Virus record (IMG/VR): IMGVR_UViG_3300025012_000027
Location: 1 to 64,000 of that record
Origin: a virus
DNA length: 64,000 nucleotides
Reading direction: 5' to 3' (one strand)
Shown: positions 7,923-15,463 of the stretch, piece by piece
How the letters are laid out: each line of letters begins with the position of its first letter
How positions within the stretch are numbered: the first letter of the stretch is position 1
Position numbers and translations under genes: made by a program
Notes under the pieces: generated by a model
What the model was told of the DNA's origin: nothing
Database searches by the model: none
Seen by the model: the letters and a program-made list of their open reading frames with translations, nothing else

Positions 7923-8552
7923 ATGAATATTGACTTTACCTATGCAATAACAAGCGTCAATCACGCAACAAAAACTATGATGGTATCGTATTCTGCCACC
8001 AATTACCCAACGGTATCCAAAGAGGTGCGCATACCATGGCGTGAAGAAGATCTCGATATCGTATTGCGAGAGTATGCTCCGTACGGCGTGTGGTGGGCAT
8101 ATAATAAGCCAACTAAAGATATTGTTGTAGGTACTAAAGGATTGATCAACTCTCAAAATAAGCCTGCTGTAAAGGTAATTCCACAAACTGATGTAAACAC
8201 CGTTAAAGCAGAGCAAATATCTAAAATTGCGCAATCTAGATATCTGTATGAGACGAGTGGTATAAATATAAACGGCACTCGATTCAAAACGGATCGCGAA
8301 TCGCAGGCAGCTATCACATCAGCATTTATCAGTCTATCGCAGGGATTATTGACTACGGTAGATTGGAAAACTGAACCTTCTGTATGGATTACGTTAGATT
8401 TGCAGAAAATTACTGATGTCTACAATGCAGTTATGACTAAAGTGCAATTGGGGCATACTACAGAAAAAGAATTGGTCACATCTATCAATAACGTCGATGC
8501 CAAATTAGACAACGCTATCAAACTCATTGAGGATATCGTATGGCCTCAATGA
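7923..8552 (+). CDS. DUF4376-type phage protein
   Basis: 209 residues. The C-terminal part (from about residue 105) has the DUF4376 signature: YETSGININGTRFKTDRES, LLTTVDWKTEPSVWITL and a closing helical segment. The N-terminal part resembles a small fibre-attachment or assembly domain (NHATKTMMVSYSATNYPTV, then IPWREEDLD). A ribosome-binding site GGAG is at 7912-7915. It is probably linked to fibre assembly, like the gene at 80, but here it heads a run of enzyme genes rather than adhesin genes. Confidence 0.55.
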   Translation: MNIDFTYAITSVNHATKTMMVSYSATNYPTVSKEVRIPWREEDLDIVLREYAPYGVWWAYNKPTKDIVVGTKGLINSQNKPAVKVIPQTDVNTVKAEQISKIAQSRYLYETSGININGTRFKTDRESQAAITSAFISLSQGLLTTVDWKTEPSVWITLDLQKITDVYNAVMTKVQLGHTTEKELVTSINNVDAKLDNAIKLIEDIVWPQ

Positions 8553-9448
8553 GTTTGTATGTGCCTTTGCCGGATCAAGAAGTCGGCATTCTATCATATA
8601 AGCCAATATTGGATGAGTTAGACATCACAATTACGTCCATTAAAAATACATCGGCTTATGCTTTTCCTGTATCAAACAGAGGAACTAGCTACTGTGGGGA
8701 TCATCCTAAATACATGTCACTTGAGAGTCTAAATACTCTGACATATAAGAGTGAGCTACATAAAACAGGCATACTTACCATTCCGACAGAAATTGTTCAA
8801 GAAATTGGAGATACTTCTTTATATTTTTTCAAGCCAAATTCTATATTTAGCAACGAACTTGTAAGACGCCCAAGGGTTGCGAGCCCTATCGCCCAGTATG
8901 AAGTGACGTTTTCTGTAAATGAATTCAATGAGATCTATGTGTTTAATACATCGAGACACATATTTAATAATGCAGATACGTCTGGGGCTTGTGTACAGAC
9001 ATCTGAAAATAGTGTAGAATCCATCTATATGATAGATCAAGTGAGACAAGCTGTTATTAGATTAAACGTTCGTGGTGGCATACATAATGTGCAGTTTATA
9101 TATTATAATAACGAATTAGTTTTAATAGACTGGAATGCTAGACCACCAACAGTTCTTACCGAAGGTTTCGCAGCATATAACCATCCTAATATCATTAGTA
9201 CGGTAAGACACGCACTCGGACTCCCAATTCTGCCAAGAGAACCTATGTCTGTTATTTTTAGAGATTATTCGGATAATCCTATACCCGTTTCAAAACGGGA
9301 TCTTATCGTTAGTTTTGGACTACTTCCTAGAAAAGTTTGGGGTAAAGGGATTGATTATCCATTCATACGAGTCAGTGGGCTTGGATCTTCGGATGAAGAG
9401 CTGAATTCGAGATTTGATCAAATGGAACTGGCAGTATTTAGTAATTAA
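8540..9448 (+). CDS. divergent ATP-grasp-fold protein
   Basis: 302 residues. The best evidence is VRGGIHNVQFIYYNNELVLIDWNARPP (from residue 178), which matches the ATP-grasp strand pair 'G--nvqf----g--~l-iEiNpR', with D197, N199 and R201 as metal/ATP residues. The N-terminal half is poorly conserved, so the carboxylate substrate is unknown. The family forms acyl-phosphates and joins carboxylates to amines or thiols. It is followed three bases later by a PP-loop ATPase gene, and the two may work in one pathway. An alternative ATG at 8549 overlaps the upstream stop. Confidence 0.5.
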   Translation: MASMSLYVPLPDQEVGILSYKPILDELDITITSIKNTSAYAFPVSNRGTSYCGDHPKYMSLESLNTLTYKSELHKTGILTIPTEIVQEIGDTSLYFFKPNSIFSNELVRRPRVASPIAQYEVTFSVNEFNEIYVFNTSRHIFNNADTSGACVQTSENSVESIYMIDQVRQAVIRLNVRGGIHNVQFIYYNNELVLIDWNARPPTVLTEGFAAYNHPNIISTVRHALGLPILPREPMSVIFRDYSDNPIPVSKRDLIVSFGLLPRKVWGKGIDYPFIRVSGLGSSDEELNSRFDQMELAVFSN

Positions 9449-9450
9449 CT

Positions 9451-10527
9451 ATGTTTTATTATTTTGATGATGGTACAAAATGTACATCGAAGATAGAAGC
9501 TATAAAATATGGTTTGGCGAAACAATTAACTCCGAAGTTTTATTATTACGATCACATCTATGAAAAATTAAATTGGAGTGTCGAACCATCTCAAAGTTTA
9601 GATTACTATTATAAAGAACAAGCTCAAAATATTAGAGATAATTATGATTATGTAATTTTAGCATATTCTGGTGGGTATGACTCAACCAATATACTTGAAA
9701 CCTTTCATTTCAATAATATAAAATTAGATAAGATATTGATCGTCGGCGCATTTAAACAAGATAGCTCATATGGAGTCGATGAAAACCATAATGGAGAATT
9801 GTATCATAACGCATTTCCATATGTAAAGGATCTTGGCTTGGACCATATCACTCAAGTTATAGACTATACAGAGTTATTCGATAGCACAAAAAACTTTAGT
9901 ATTTCAGTATATAACGAGAATTGGGTTGATACCATTGGAGCGTGGTTCAGTCCTCATAATTGGTTCTGGAAAGATGTAGAGAGGCACATTGTTCCACTAG
10001 AGTGGAGAGGTAAACGAGTCGCTCTAGTATTTGGTAAAGATAAACCCGGACTGTATCACAATGTTCATGCAACCCGTCGCGGTATAGGAATTCAAGGCGA
10101 TGCCCTTAATCCAACGGGATTTCATTTTAGAGACACGCCGTGTTTAAGTTACGCAGATACTAATGCAGATGAAAGTATTGACAGAGTAAACTTTTACTGG
10201 GATCCTGAAAACCCACAAATTTTATTAAAACAATTGCATGTGATTAAGAGAGTAACTGAAATAAATGAAATTGCTCCGCTCAAGTTACTAAATATAAATG
10301 AAATTGTGTACAGTCTCAAACGACCTTTGTTATTTAAGTCACCGAAGAGCGGTAGTAACTTATTTAGTCTTAGAGATGAATACTTAAAGACCAATAAGGC
10401 ATCTGATGTATTTTCTTTATATGCCGCTGGAATTAATAAGATAGACCGAGAAATAGGGGTAAGTAATATTGGTCCTATATTTTCCAAACATTATAGCATG
10501 CTAAGTGGCTTGCACGCGATAACGTAG
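9451..10527 (+). CDS. PP-loop ATPase (asparagine synthase/adenine-nucleotide alpha hydrolase type)
   Basis: 358 residues. The PP-loop is LAYSGGYDSTN with S73-G-G-Y-D-S-T79, preceded by a strand (YDYVIL) and followed by a helix. These enzymes adenylate a carboxylate or carbonyl before amidation or thiolation. There is no glutaminase domain (no Cys at residue 2), so it is not a full asparagine synthase, and the QueC and TilS motifs are not recognisable. It probably acts with the ATP-grasp protein upstream and the second PP-loop protein at 11527. The gene is visibly AT-rich. Confidence 0.65.
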   Translation: MFYYFDDGTKCTSKIEAIKYGLAKQLTPKFYYYDHIYEKLNWSVEPSQSLDYYYKEQAQNIRDNYDYVILAYSGGYDSTNILETFHFNNIKLDKILIVGAFKQDSSYGVDENHNGELYHNAFPYVKDLGLDHITQVIDYTELFDSTKNFSISVYNENWVDTIGAWFSPHNWFWKDVERHIVPLEWRGKRVALVFGKDKPGLYHNVHATRRGIGIQGDALNPTGFHFRDTPCLSYADTNADESIDRVNFYWDPENPQILLKQLHVIKRVTEINEIAPLKLLNINEIVYSLKRPLLFKSPKSGSNLFSLRDEYLKTNKASDVFSLYAAGINKIDREIGVSNIGPIFSKHYSMLSGLHAIT

Positions 10528-10537
10528 AAAGAATGAT

Positions 10538-11527
10538 ATGACAATAAAAACTTCCGGGTCTCTTTCATTAAATGAAATCAATTCTGAATTTGGGAGAGGG
10601 TATAACTTAAACGCATATAGAGGCACTTCCTATTGGAATAGTAACGCTACTCTGGGTACGTTTTCAAGCGTAGCTATTTCAATCAATGATTTTTTTGGTA
10701 AGGCTCTATCTCGACCACCCATCACCGCTCAAGTATTGGTTGTGGGTGGTGGTGGAGGCGGCGGTTCTGGAACACATGATTCTGTTGGCGGTGGAGGGGG
10801 CGGTGGAGGGGGCGGTCAATTCTTATCATTTGATGTAACATTATACCCCGGTGCTCCAGCTTCAATTAGTATAGGGGGTGGTGGTGCCGGTGGATACTAT
10901 TACATCTACTATACCGGCCCTTATGGTGACCAAGCTAATTATGCGTATGTAGCAGGGAATACTGGTGGATCCAGTTCTGCAGTATTCAATGGATCTACAT
11001 ACACTGCGGTAGGGGGGCTATATGGTCACCAAAGATGGTATAATGGTGAAAGCTTTACTGTTGACCCAACCCCATATGTTGGTGGGGCAGGTGGTTCGGG
11101 TAATGGCGGGGGTGGGTATGCATCTGCAGGTGGATCAGACGGTATTAGAGCAGGCGGGGGTGGTGGTGGTATAGATGATCAATCGACAGCTGGAGTAGGC
11201 GGAGCGGGTCCGCTGTGGTTTAATGGGTCTAGATATTCGGGTGGTGGTGGTGGTGGTGCTGATGGGTCCGGTCAAGCTTCGGGTGGCGCAGGTGGCGGCG
11301 GAACTGGCGGGTCATCTATGAATGGAACGGCAGGCGCAGCCAATACCGGTGGTGGCGGAGGTGGTGGTGGGTCATCGGGTTTTGTAACCAATGCAGGGGC
11401 CGGTGGCTCAGGCATAGTGATCATTAGATATGTTAGCAGTTTCGCATTCTTCAGTGGTGGGTCAGCGTATTCATCTGGTGGCTACATATACCATGTGTTT
11501 ACGTCTAATGCGTCATTTACAACATAA
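10538..11527 (+). CDS. glycine-rich phage adhesin/tail-fibre protein
   Basis: 329 residues. The N-terminus (SGSLSLNEINSEFGR, then YWNSNATLGTFSS) matches the attachment part of phage glycine-rich fibre proteins. From about residue 67 there are many GGGGG, GGSG and GGAGG blocks separated by short variable loops, and the protein closes with GSGIVIIRYVSSF. Such domains may fold as polyglycine-II bundles, as in some T-even adhesins, with the loops contacting the receptor. The DNA contains (GGT)n and GGCGGN runs, for example at 11240-11257. Confidence 0.75.
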   Translation: MTIKTSGSLSLNEINSEFGRGYNLNAYRGTSYWNSNATLGTFSSVAISINDFFGKALSRPPITAQVLVVGGGGGGGSGTHDSVGGGGGGGGGGQFLSFDVTLYPGAPASISIGGGGAGGYYYIYYTGPYGDQANYAYVAGNTGGSSSAVFNGSTYTAVGGLYGHQRWYNGESFTVDPTPYVGGAGGSGNGGGGYASAGGSDGIRAGGGGGGIDDQSTAGVGGAGPLWFNGSRYSGGGGGGADGSGQASGGAGGGGTGGSSMNGTAGAANTGGGGGGGGSSGFVTNAGAGGSGIVIIRYVSSFAFFSGGSAYSSGGYIYHVFTSNASFTT

Positions 11528-12345
11528 TGAATTCATATAATAATTGGATCACGTCTAATGTATCTCAACGATTGACTAATCCCTTAGCCAAATTAAAGTT
11601 AGACATGAAAGTTCCTCTATTCGAGCAAAGGAACTTTCATGAATGTGCATCTGAAGCCGCGCAGCTTATTGCAAAAACTCATGATAATATATATGTGGCA
11701 TTAAGTGGAGGTATGGATTCTGAGTATATTGTTAGAACTTTTCATAAAAACAACGTACCGTTCACCCCAATCATATTAGAATGTGGGAATGAGATAGAGA
11801 GAAGGTACGCTTTTAAAGTATGCGAAGAATTGCGGCTATCTCCTGTCGTTCTACACTTATCAGAAGAAGATATGGTAGATAAATTCTATGAGTCAATCCA
11901 CAAAAAACTTAATGGGGTGGGTTATCATGCTACATTGGTTCTAGCTATCGCAGAGTATGTATACAGTAAACGAGGGGTGTTAGTAACGGGGGATGGATTT
12001 TTTGGAGATGGTGATGAATTGGTTACCGATACTGAGTTTGCTTTATACAATGAATGGGATGATTATATAGACTCTTTAGTTGATATAGATAACATTGGGT
12101 TCTTTCTATATACCCCACAATTGTTATATTCGATGTTTCCTAAAACGTATACTGCATGGAATATTATCAAAACAGAGTTGTATGGTATTGAATATAGGCG
12201 CAAGATGCGCCCTAGGTACAGGGACGACACACTAAATAAACTGCACAGTATAAATTCTAAGGTGATTTATACTTTAGGGAATAATATTTGTAATGTTATT
12301 TATACGAAACAAGAAATTTTAGAAATTTTTAATACGAAGGAATGA
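11527..12345 (+). CDS. PP-loop ATPase (asparagine synthase-like)
   Basis: 272 residues with VALSGGMDSEYIV (PP-loop, S60 to S65), as in asparagine synthase C-terminal domains, and a later segment (VTDTEFALYNEWDDYID) typical of the family's second half. No glutaminase domain is present. The start overlaps the previous stop (TAATG), so it is coupled to the glycine-rich fibre gene. It may activate a carboxylate on a peptide, protein or metabolite. The substrate cannot be read from sequence. Confidence 0.6.
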   Translation: MNSYNNWITSNVSQRLTNPLAKLKLDMKVPLFEQRNFHECASEAAQLIAKTHDNIYVALSGGMDSEYIVRTFHKNNVPFTPIILECGNEIERRYAFKVCEELRLSPVVLHLSEEDMVDKFYESIHKKLNGVGYHATLVLAIAEYVYSKRGVLVTGDGFFGDGDELVTDTEFALYNEWDDYIDSLVDIDNIGFFLYTPQLLYSMFPKTYTAWNIIKTELYGIEYRRKMRPRYRDDTLNKLHSINSKVIYTLGNNICNVIYTKQEILEIFNTKE

Positions 12346-12352
12346 AATTATT

Positions 12353-13084
12353 ATGAAAAAACTTATAGCACTTGCATTATTGGCTATTTCAATTACATGC
12401 TCAGCTGCACCAATTGAGTTTGTTGTAACGGCATCTGCAGGGGGGCCTAATGATACCGTGACTAGAAAAATAGTAGAAAAAATCTCTACTGAAACTGATT
12501 TGACATTTGTTGTGGTGAATAAGCCGGGTGCTGCACATGTAATTGGCTATAACTTTACAATGAATAGTAAAAAACCCACATTAATTTTATCTACCCCTGA
12601 AATTGCGAATCATGACGTGTATTTACAATTAGATGAACTTTTCACAGTAGGGTATTTTACTAACACTATTTTTGTTTCAACAAAGTCAAATATCACAAAC
12701 ATTAATCAATTAGCTGAATTATCCAAACATAGAGACGTGAATTTTGGGAGTGGTGGTCCGGGAACGTATAGTCATAAAGCAATGGAAATTGTGTGTAAGT
12801 CAACTTTAAAATGTCTATCAGTACCATACAAATCTGGAGCAGAGGGTATGTTAGCCGTAATGACTGGGCAAATAGATACATACGCACTAGTATCATATGG
12901 TTCTTATCAATTTTTGAATAATGATAAGGTTAAAGCGATACATGAAATACAAATGCTGAAAAATGATAATTGGTTAAAGCTATTTGCTAAAAATGTATCT
13001 AATGAAGATAGAGAAAAGATTATGCGAGTGCTAAATTCTCTGAATAAAGAATTCTTCTACGAAATGGGATTTGAAAAACAATAG
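12353..13084 (+). CDS. TctC/Bug-type periplasmic solute-binding protein
   Basis: 243 residues (typical Bug proteins are about 300-330). A Sec signal peptide (MKKLIALALLAISITCSA) is followed by IEFVVTASAGGPNDTVTRKI, the Bug ligand-loop motif 'v-f-pGG--D--aR'. VVVNKPGAAHVIG follows, then FGSGGPGTYSHKA and CLSVPYKSGAEGMLAVMTGQID, the second ligand loop. It should bind a carboxylate in the periplasm for the tripartite tricarboxylate transporter family. It is shorter than the family norm at the C-terminus. It is visibly AT-rich compared with the next two genes. Confidence 0.8.
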   Translation: MKKLIALALLAISITCSAAPIEFVVTASAGGPNDTVTRKIVEKISTETDLTFVVVNKPGAAHVIGYNFTMNSKKPTLILSTPEIANHDVYLQLDELFTVGYFTNTIFVSTKSNITNINQLAELSKHRDVNFGSGGPGTYSHKAMEIVCKSTLKCLSVPYKSGAEGMLAVMTGQIDTYALVSYGSYQFLNNDKVKAIHEIQMLKNDNWLKLFAKNVSNEDREKIMRVLNSLNKEFFYEMGFEKQ

Positions 13085-13125
13085 TGCTGCGGTGAGTAAT
13101 ATCCAGTAACATATAACTCTAAATA

Positions 13126-14409
13126 ATGACTTTTGCTATATTATTAGGCCTACTTGCAGGCATTTTTAGTGGTATTATACCTGCCGTAGGAAACTTTACT
13201 ACTATTATACTGTTCATACCATTATTAACTAAATTTAATGTGTATGAGTTGGTGTTGTTTTATATGACACTAACGGCGATAAGTCAATACGTCTGTAGCA
13301 TACCCGCTATATTGTTTGGTATACCTGGAGAAACCAGTAGTATTCCGGTCGTCCAAGAATCCAAAAATCTATCCTGGTCTGAAAAGGTCGAGGCCCTCGT
13401 AGGATGCGCATACGGTAGTTTTATAGGTACTGTGAGTGTGTTCGTATGCATTTACGTATTCTCGAGTCATATAGAGCGCATCGTGCAACCGATGTTCACC
13501 TCGTATATCCTAGCCAGTATGCTATGCGTGTCTTTAATAGCCATCTGCTTGGTGTCTAACAAATCTGCGTGGTTCAGTGTGTTCAATGCTATGTTAGGCG
13601 CAGGTCTTGCGCTGATTGGCATAAACACGTTTTTCAACATCCATTTTACGTTTGGTTTTAGCCTCTTCTCTGGAGGAATCCCAGATATCTTAGTCATCAC
13701 CTTTCTGCTAGGATTTCCGGAACTATATCAAAACGCTAAAATACAAGCGGTCAATCTTCAATTGACCCAAATCGATCACAGACCGTTTACAGCCATAGTT
13801 TTGCCTAAGTGGTATGTTAGTTTGAGTGCGACAGTGGTGGGGGCGCTCGGTGGTATTGTGCCCGGTCTTACCTTCATTGCTAGCAGCAGTATCGCACATA
13901 CTGTTTCAAAGTGGGCGAACGTGCCTGCGTTGCAGAGAATATTTGCTAGCGAATCTGCTAACAATGCTGGGTCTGTAACACAGCTATTACCGTTATTATT
14001 GTTTGCTATCCCGATATCAGGGGGTGAGGCACTTATTCTTATGATGTTGAACCAACAGGCATTCAGCGTGTCGACATATAGTTTCTCATCCATATACGAT
14101 TATGTTGGATACAATTTTCTCATTGTAAATATGTTGGGGTTAGCGATAACATTAGCATTATCGTATGCAGCGTCAAAAGTTACTCGCATCAATGTGCGTC
14201 ATATCGTCACTTTTGCGATGATTGTTATGGTGTCGTCTATTATGTATGAGAGTTTTAGTAAAGGGGTGTTTTTAAATTATGTTTTGATATCTGTATTCTT
14301 ATTACCTTTAGGGTGGGTATTACGCAACCGGAATAATATGCCGTTAGTGTTTTCTTTTTTAGTTTTTGATCGGCTCACAGAAGCTGTATATCGTGTTTTT
14401 ATTTTATGA
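13126..14409 (+). CDS. TctA-type transporter membrane subunit
   Basis: 427 residues, mostly hydrophobic with roughly ten membrane segments; bacterial TctA is about 500. The TctA landmark 'GiisGiiPavGNF' is at the N-terminus (loop between the first helices), followed by IPAILFGIPGETSSIPVVQE, equivalent to the conserved IPGt motif. A second inverted half has LGGIVPGLTFIASS and NAGSVTQLLPLLLFAIPISG. It is the large permease subunit of tripartite tricarboxylate transporters in the inner membrane. No TctB gene fits the 41-base gap upstream or lies downstream. The shorter length suggests loss of one or two helices. Confidence 0.8.
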   Translation: MTFAILLGLLAGIFSGIIPAVGNFTTIILFIPLLTKFNVYELVLFYMTLTAISQYVCSIPAILFGIPGETSSIPVVQESKNLSWSEKVEALVGCAYGSFIGTVSVFVCIYVFSSHIERIVQPMFTSYILASMLCVSLIAICLVSNKSAWFSVFNAMLGAGLALIGINTFFNIHFTFGFSLFSGGIPDILVITFLLGFPELYQNAKIQAVNLQLTQIDHRPFTAIVLPKWYVSLSATVVGALGGIVPGLTFIASSSIAHTVSKWANVPALQRIFASESANNAGSVTQLLPLLLFAIPISGGEALILMMLNQQAFSVSTYSFSSIYDYVGYNFLIVNMLGLAITLALSYAASKVTRINVRHIVTFAMIVMVSSIMYESFSKGVFLNYVLISVFLLPLGWVLRNRNNMPLVFSFLVFDRLTEAVYRVFIL

Positions 14410-14417
14410 GGACTCTT

Positions 14418-15305
14418 ATGTTTTTAAAATTTATCGTTTCATGCGTTGTATTGTTTAGCAGCGCTTTCGCGTCTGCAGATTCTCTCAAATTAGTATCGCC
14501 GGGATCACAATCGGGCGGCTATATGATTCAACTAGCTGCATATGCTAAAGATCTGTCAAAGGACTATACGATTTCGGCGGTAGCGGCTGGTAATCTGTGT
14601 GAAGCTCTCAAACAAGTATCGGAAAATACTCCGACGCTGTTGCTATGGGGCAATGACTATGAAGCTGAGTATCGTCGAAATATCTGCGGTAATGTTCCGA
14701 ATAATCTAAACTTACGGGATATGATTAGGTTTAATACGAACTCATATATGGTTTGCTCGATTACTCACAAGAAGCCCGAGTTTCTAACAAAGACGGTCAC
14801 TGGTAGAATTGCTCATAGCGTTCCTCGCGACATGTTTACGGCAACTATCAATGAGATCAATGCGACCTTTGGGACTAGTTATGCAGCAATCCCATATAAC
14901 GGCACTGGATTGGCTAGATTAGCATTGGTTAGTGGTGAAGTAGATTATGCAATTCTCCCTAACGAGCATCGTCCATATATTGAACAAAAGGGCGGCGATT
15001 GTTTCTATGTGTTAGGCGATACCGGATCAAACTATCCGACGATCGAAGACTTGCAAAAGTTGGCCCCGACGAAAAAACTAACTCTATCGCTGAACCACGG
15101 ATTGTTTCTGTTGCATGCATCAAAGGCTGAACGAGAAAAAATTGTTACTACGCTGAAGGGGTTGCACGCTGACTGCAACAGCGGAATTGGCATGCATACA
15201 AAATGTGGTAAAGACTTTTTCCCTGTTTGGAATATTACTCCAACATTGGCATCGGCGTGGGAAGCTGAGGTGCTCTCATTTGGAAAGTTTTTAGCCAGTA
15301 AGTAA
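14418..15305 (+). CDS. second TctC/Bug-like periplasmic binding protein
   Basis: 295 residues from the ATG at 14418, which has GAGG six bases upstream; an earlier ATG at 14406 overlaps the TctA stop (ATGA) and gives four more residues. Signal peptide MFLKFIVSCVVLFSSAFASA. The core keeps the Bug-like segment IPYNGTGLARLALVSGEVDYAI, but the first ligand loop is LVSPGSQSGGYMIQLAA, so it is more divergent than the protein at 12353. It has several cysteines (CEALK, CGNVP, CSITH, CNSG, CGKD), possibly disulfide-bonded. It is directly coupled to TctA, so it is probably part of the same transporter. Confidence 0.7.
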   Translation: MFLKFIVSCVVLFSSAFASADSLKLVSPGSQSGGYMIQLAAYAKDLSKDYTISAVAAGNLCEALKQVSENTPTLLLWGNDYEAEYRRNICGNVPNNLNLRDMIRFNTNSYMVCSITHKKPEFLTKTVTGRIAHSVPRDMFTATINEINATFGTSYAAIPYNGTGLARLALVSGEVDYAILPNEHRPYIEQKGGDCFYVLGDTGSNYPTIEDLQKLAPTKKLTLSLNHGLFLLHASKAEREKIVTTLKGLHADCNSGIGMHTKCGKDFFPVWNITPTLASAWEAEVLSFGKFLASK

Positions 15306-15317
15306 CGTTTTTGCAGC

Positions 15318-15350
15318 GCCAACATCCCGTTAAAATTCGTTGATGTTGGC
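15318..15350 (+). terminator. 9-base-pair hairpin, possible terminator or processing site
   Basis: GCCAACATC and GATGTTGGC pair perfectly around a 15-base loop just after the second TctC gene and just before the copy 3 late promoter. There is no clear U tract, so intrinsic termination is uncertain. Confidence 0.45.
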
Positions 15351-15353
15351 CTG

Positions 15354-15463
15354 CTTAAATAGTATGAGTAACTAATTGGATACCTTATGCAACTAACTCT
15401 AGAAGAAACACAATACCTGTTAGATGAATCTACTCAACCGCTAACCGAGGAACTGCTGCAGGT
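15354..15463 (+). repeat. promoter-leader repeat, copy 3 (parent copy)
   Basis: The intact version: TTAAATA, spacer, and codons 1-25 of the full-length gene at 15387. Copies 1 and 2 (7110, 7782) are partial duplicates of it. Confidence 0.85.
15355..15361 (+). promoter_or_regulatory. late promoter candidate in repeat copy 3
   Basis: TTAAATA, 25 bases before the ATG at 15387. Confidence 0.6.

Noticed and set aside
9451-12345. 7-deazaguanine (QueC) DNA-modification pathway
   Set aside because: The PP-loop genes lack QueC zinc cysteines, and no QueD, QueE or FolE-like gene is present in the window.
12353-15305. Bacterial contamination or chimeric assembly at the Tct genes
   Set aside because: Both sides are phage genes in the same transcript. 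The second TctC gene is followed by the same repeat that precedes the cargo, so the genes belong to the phage as far as the sequence shows.
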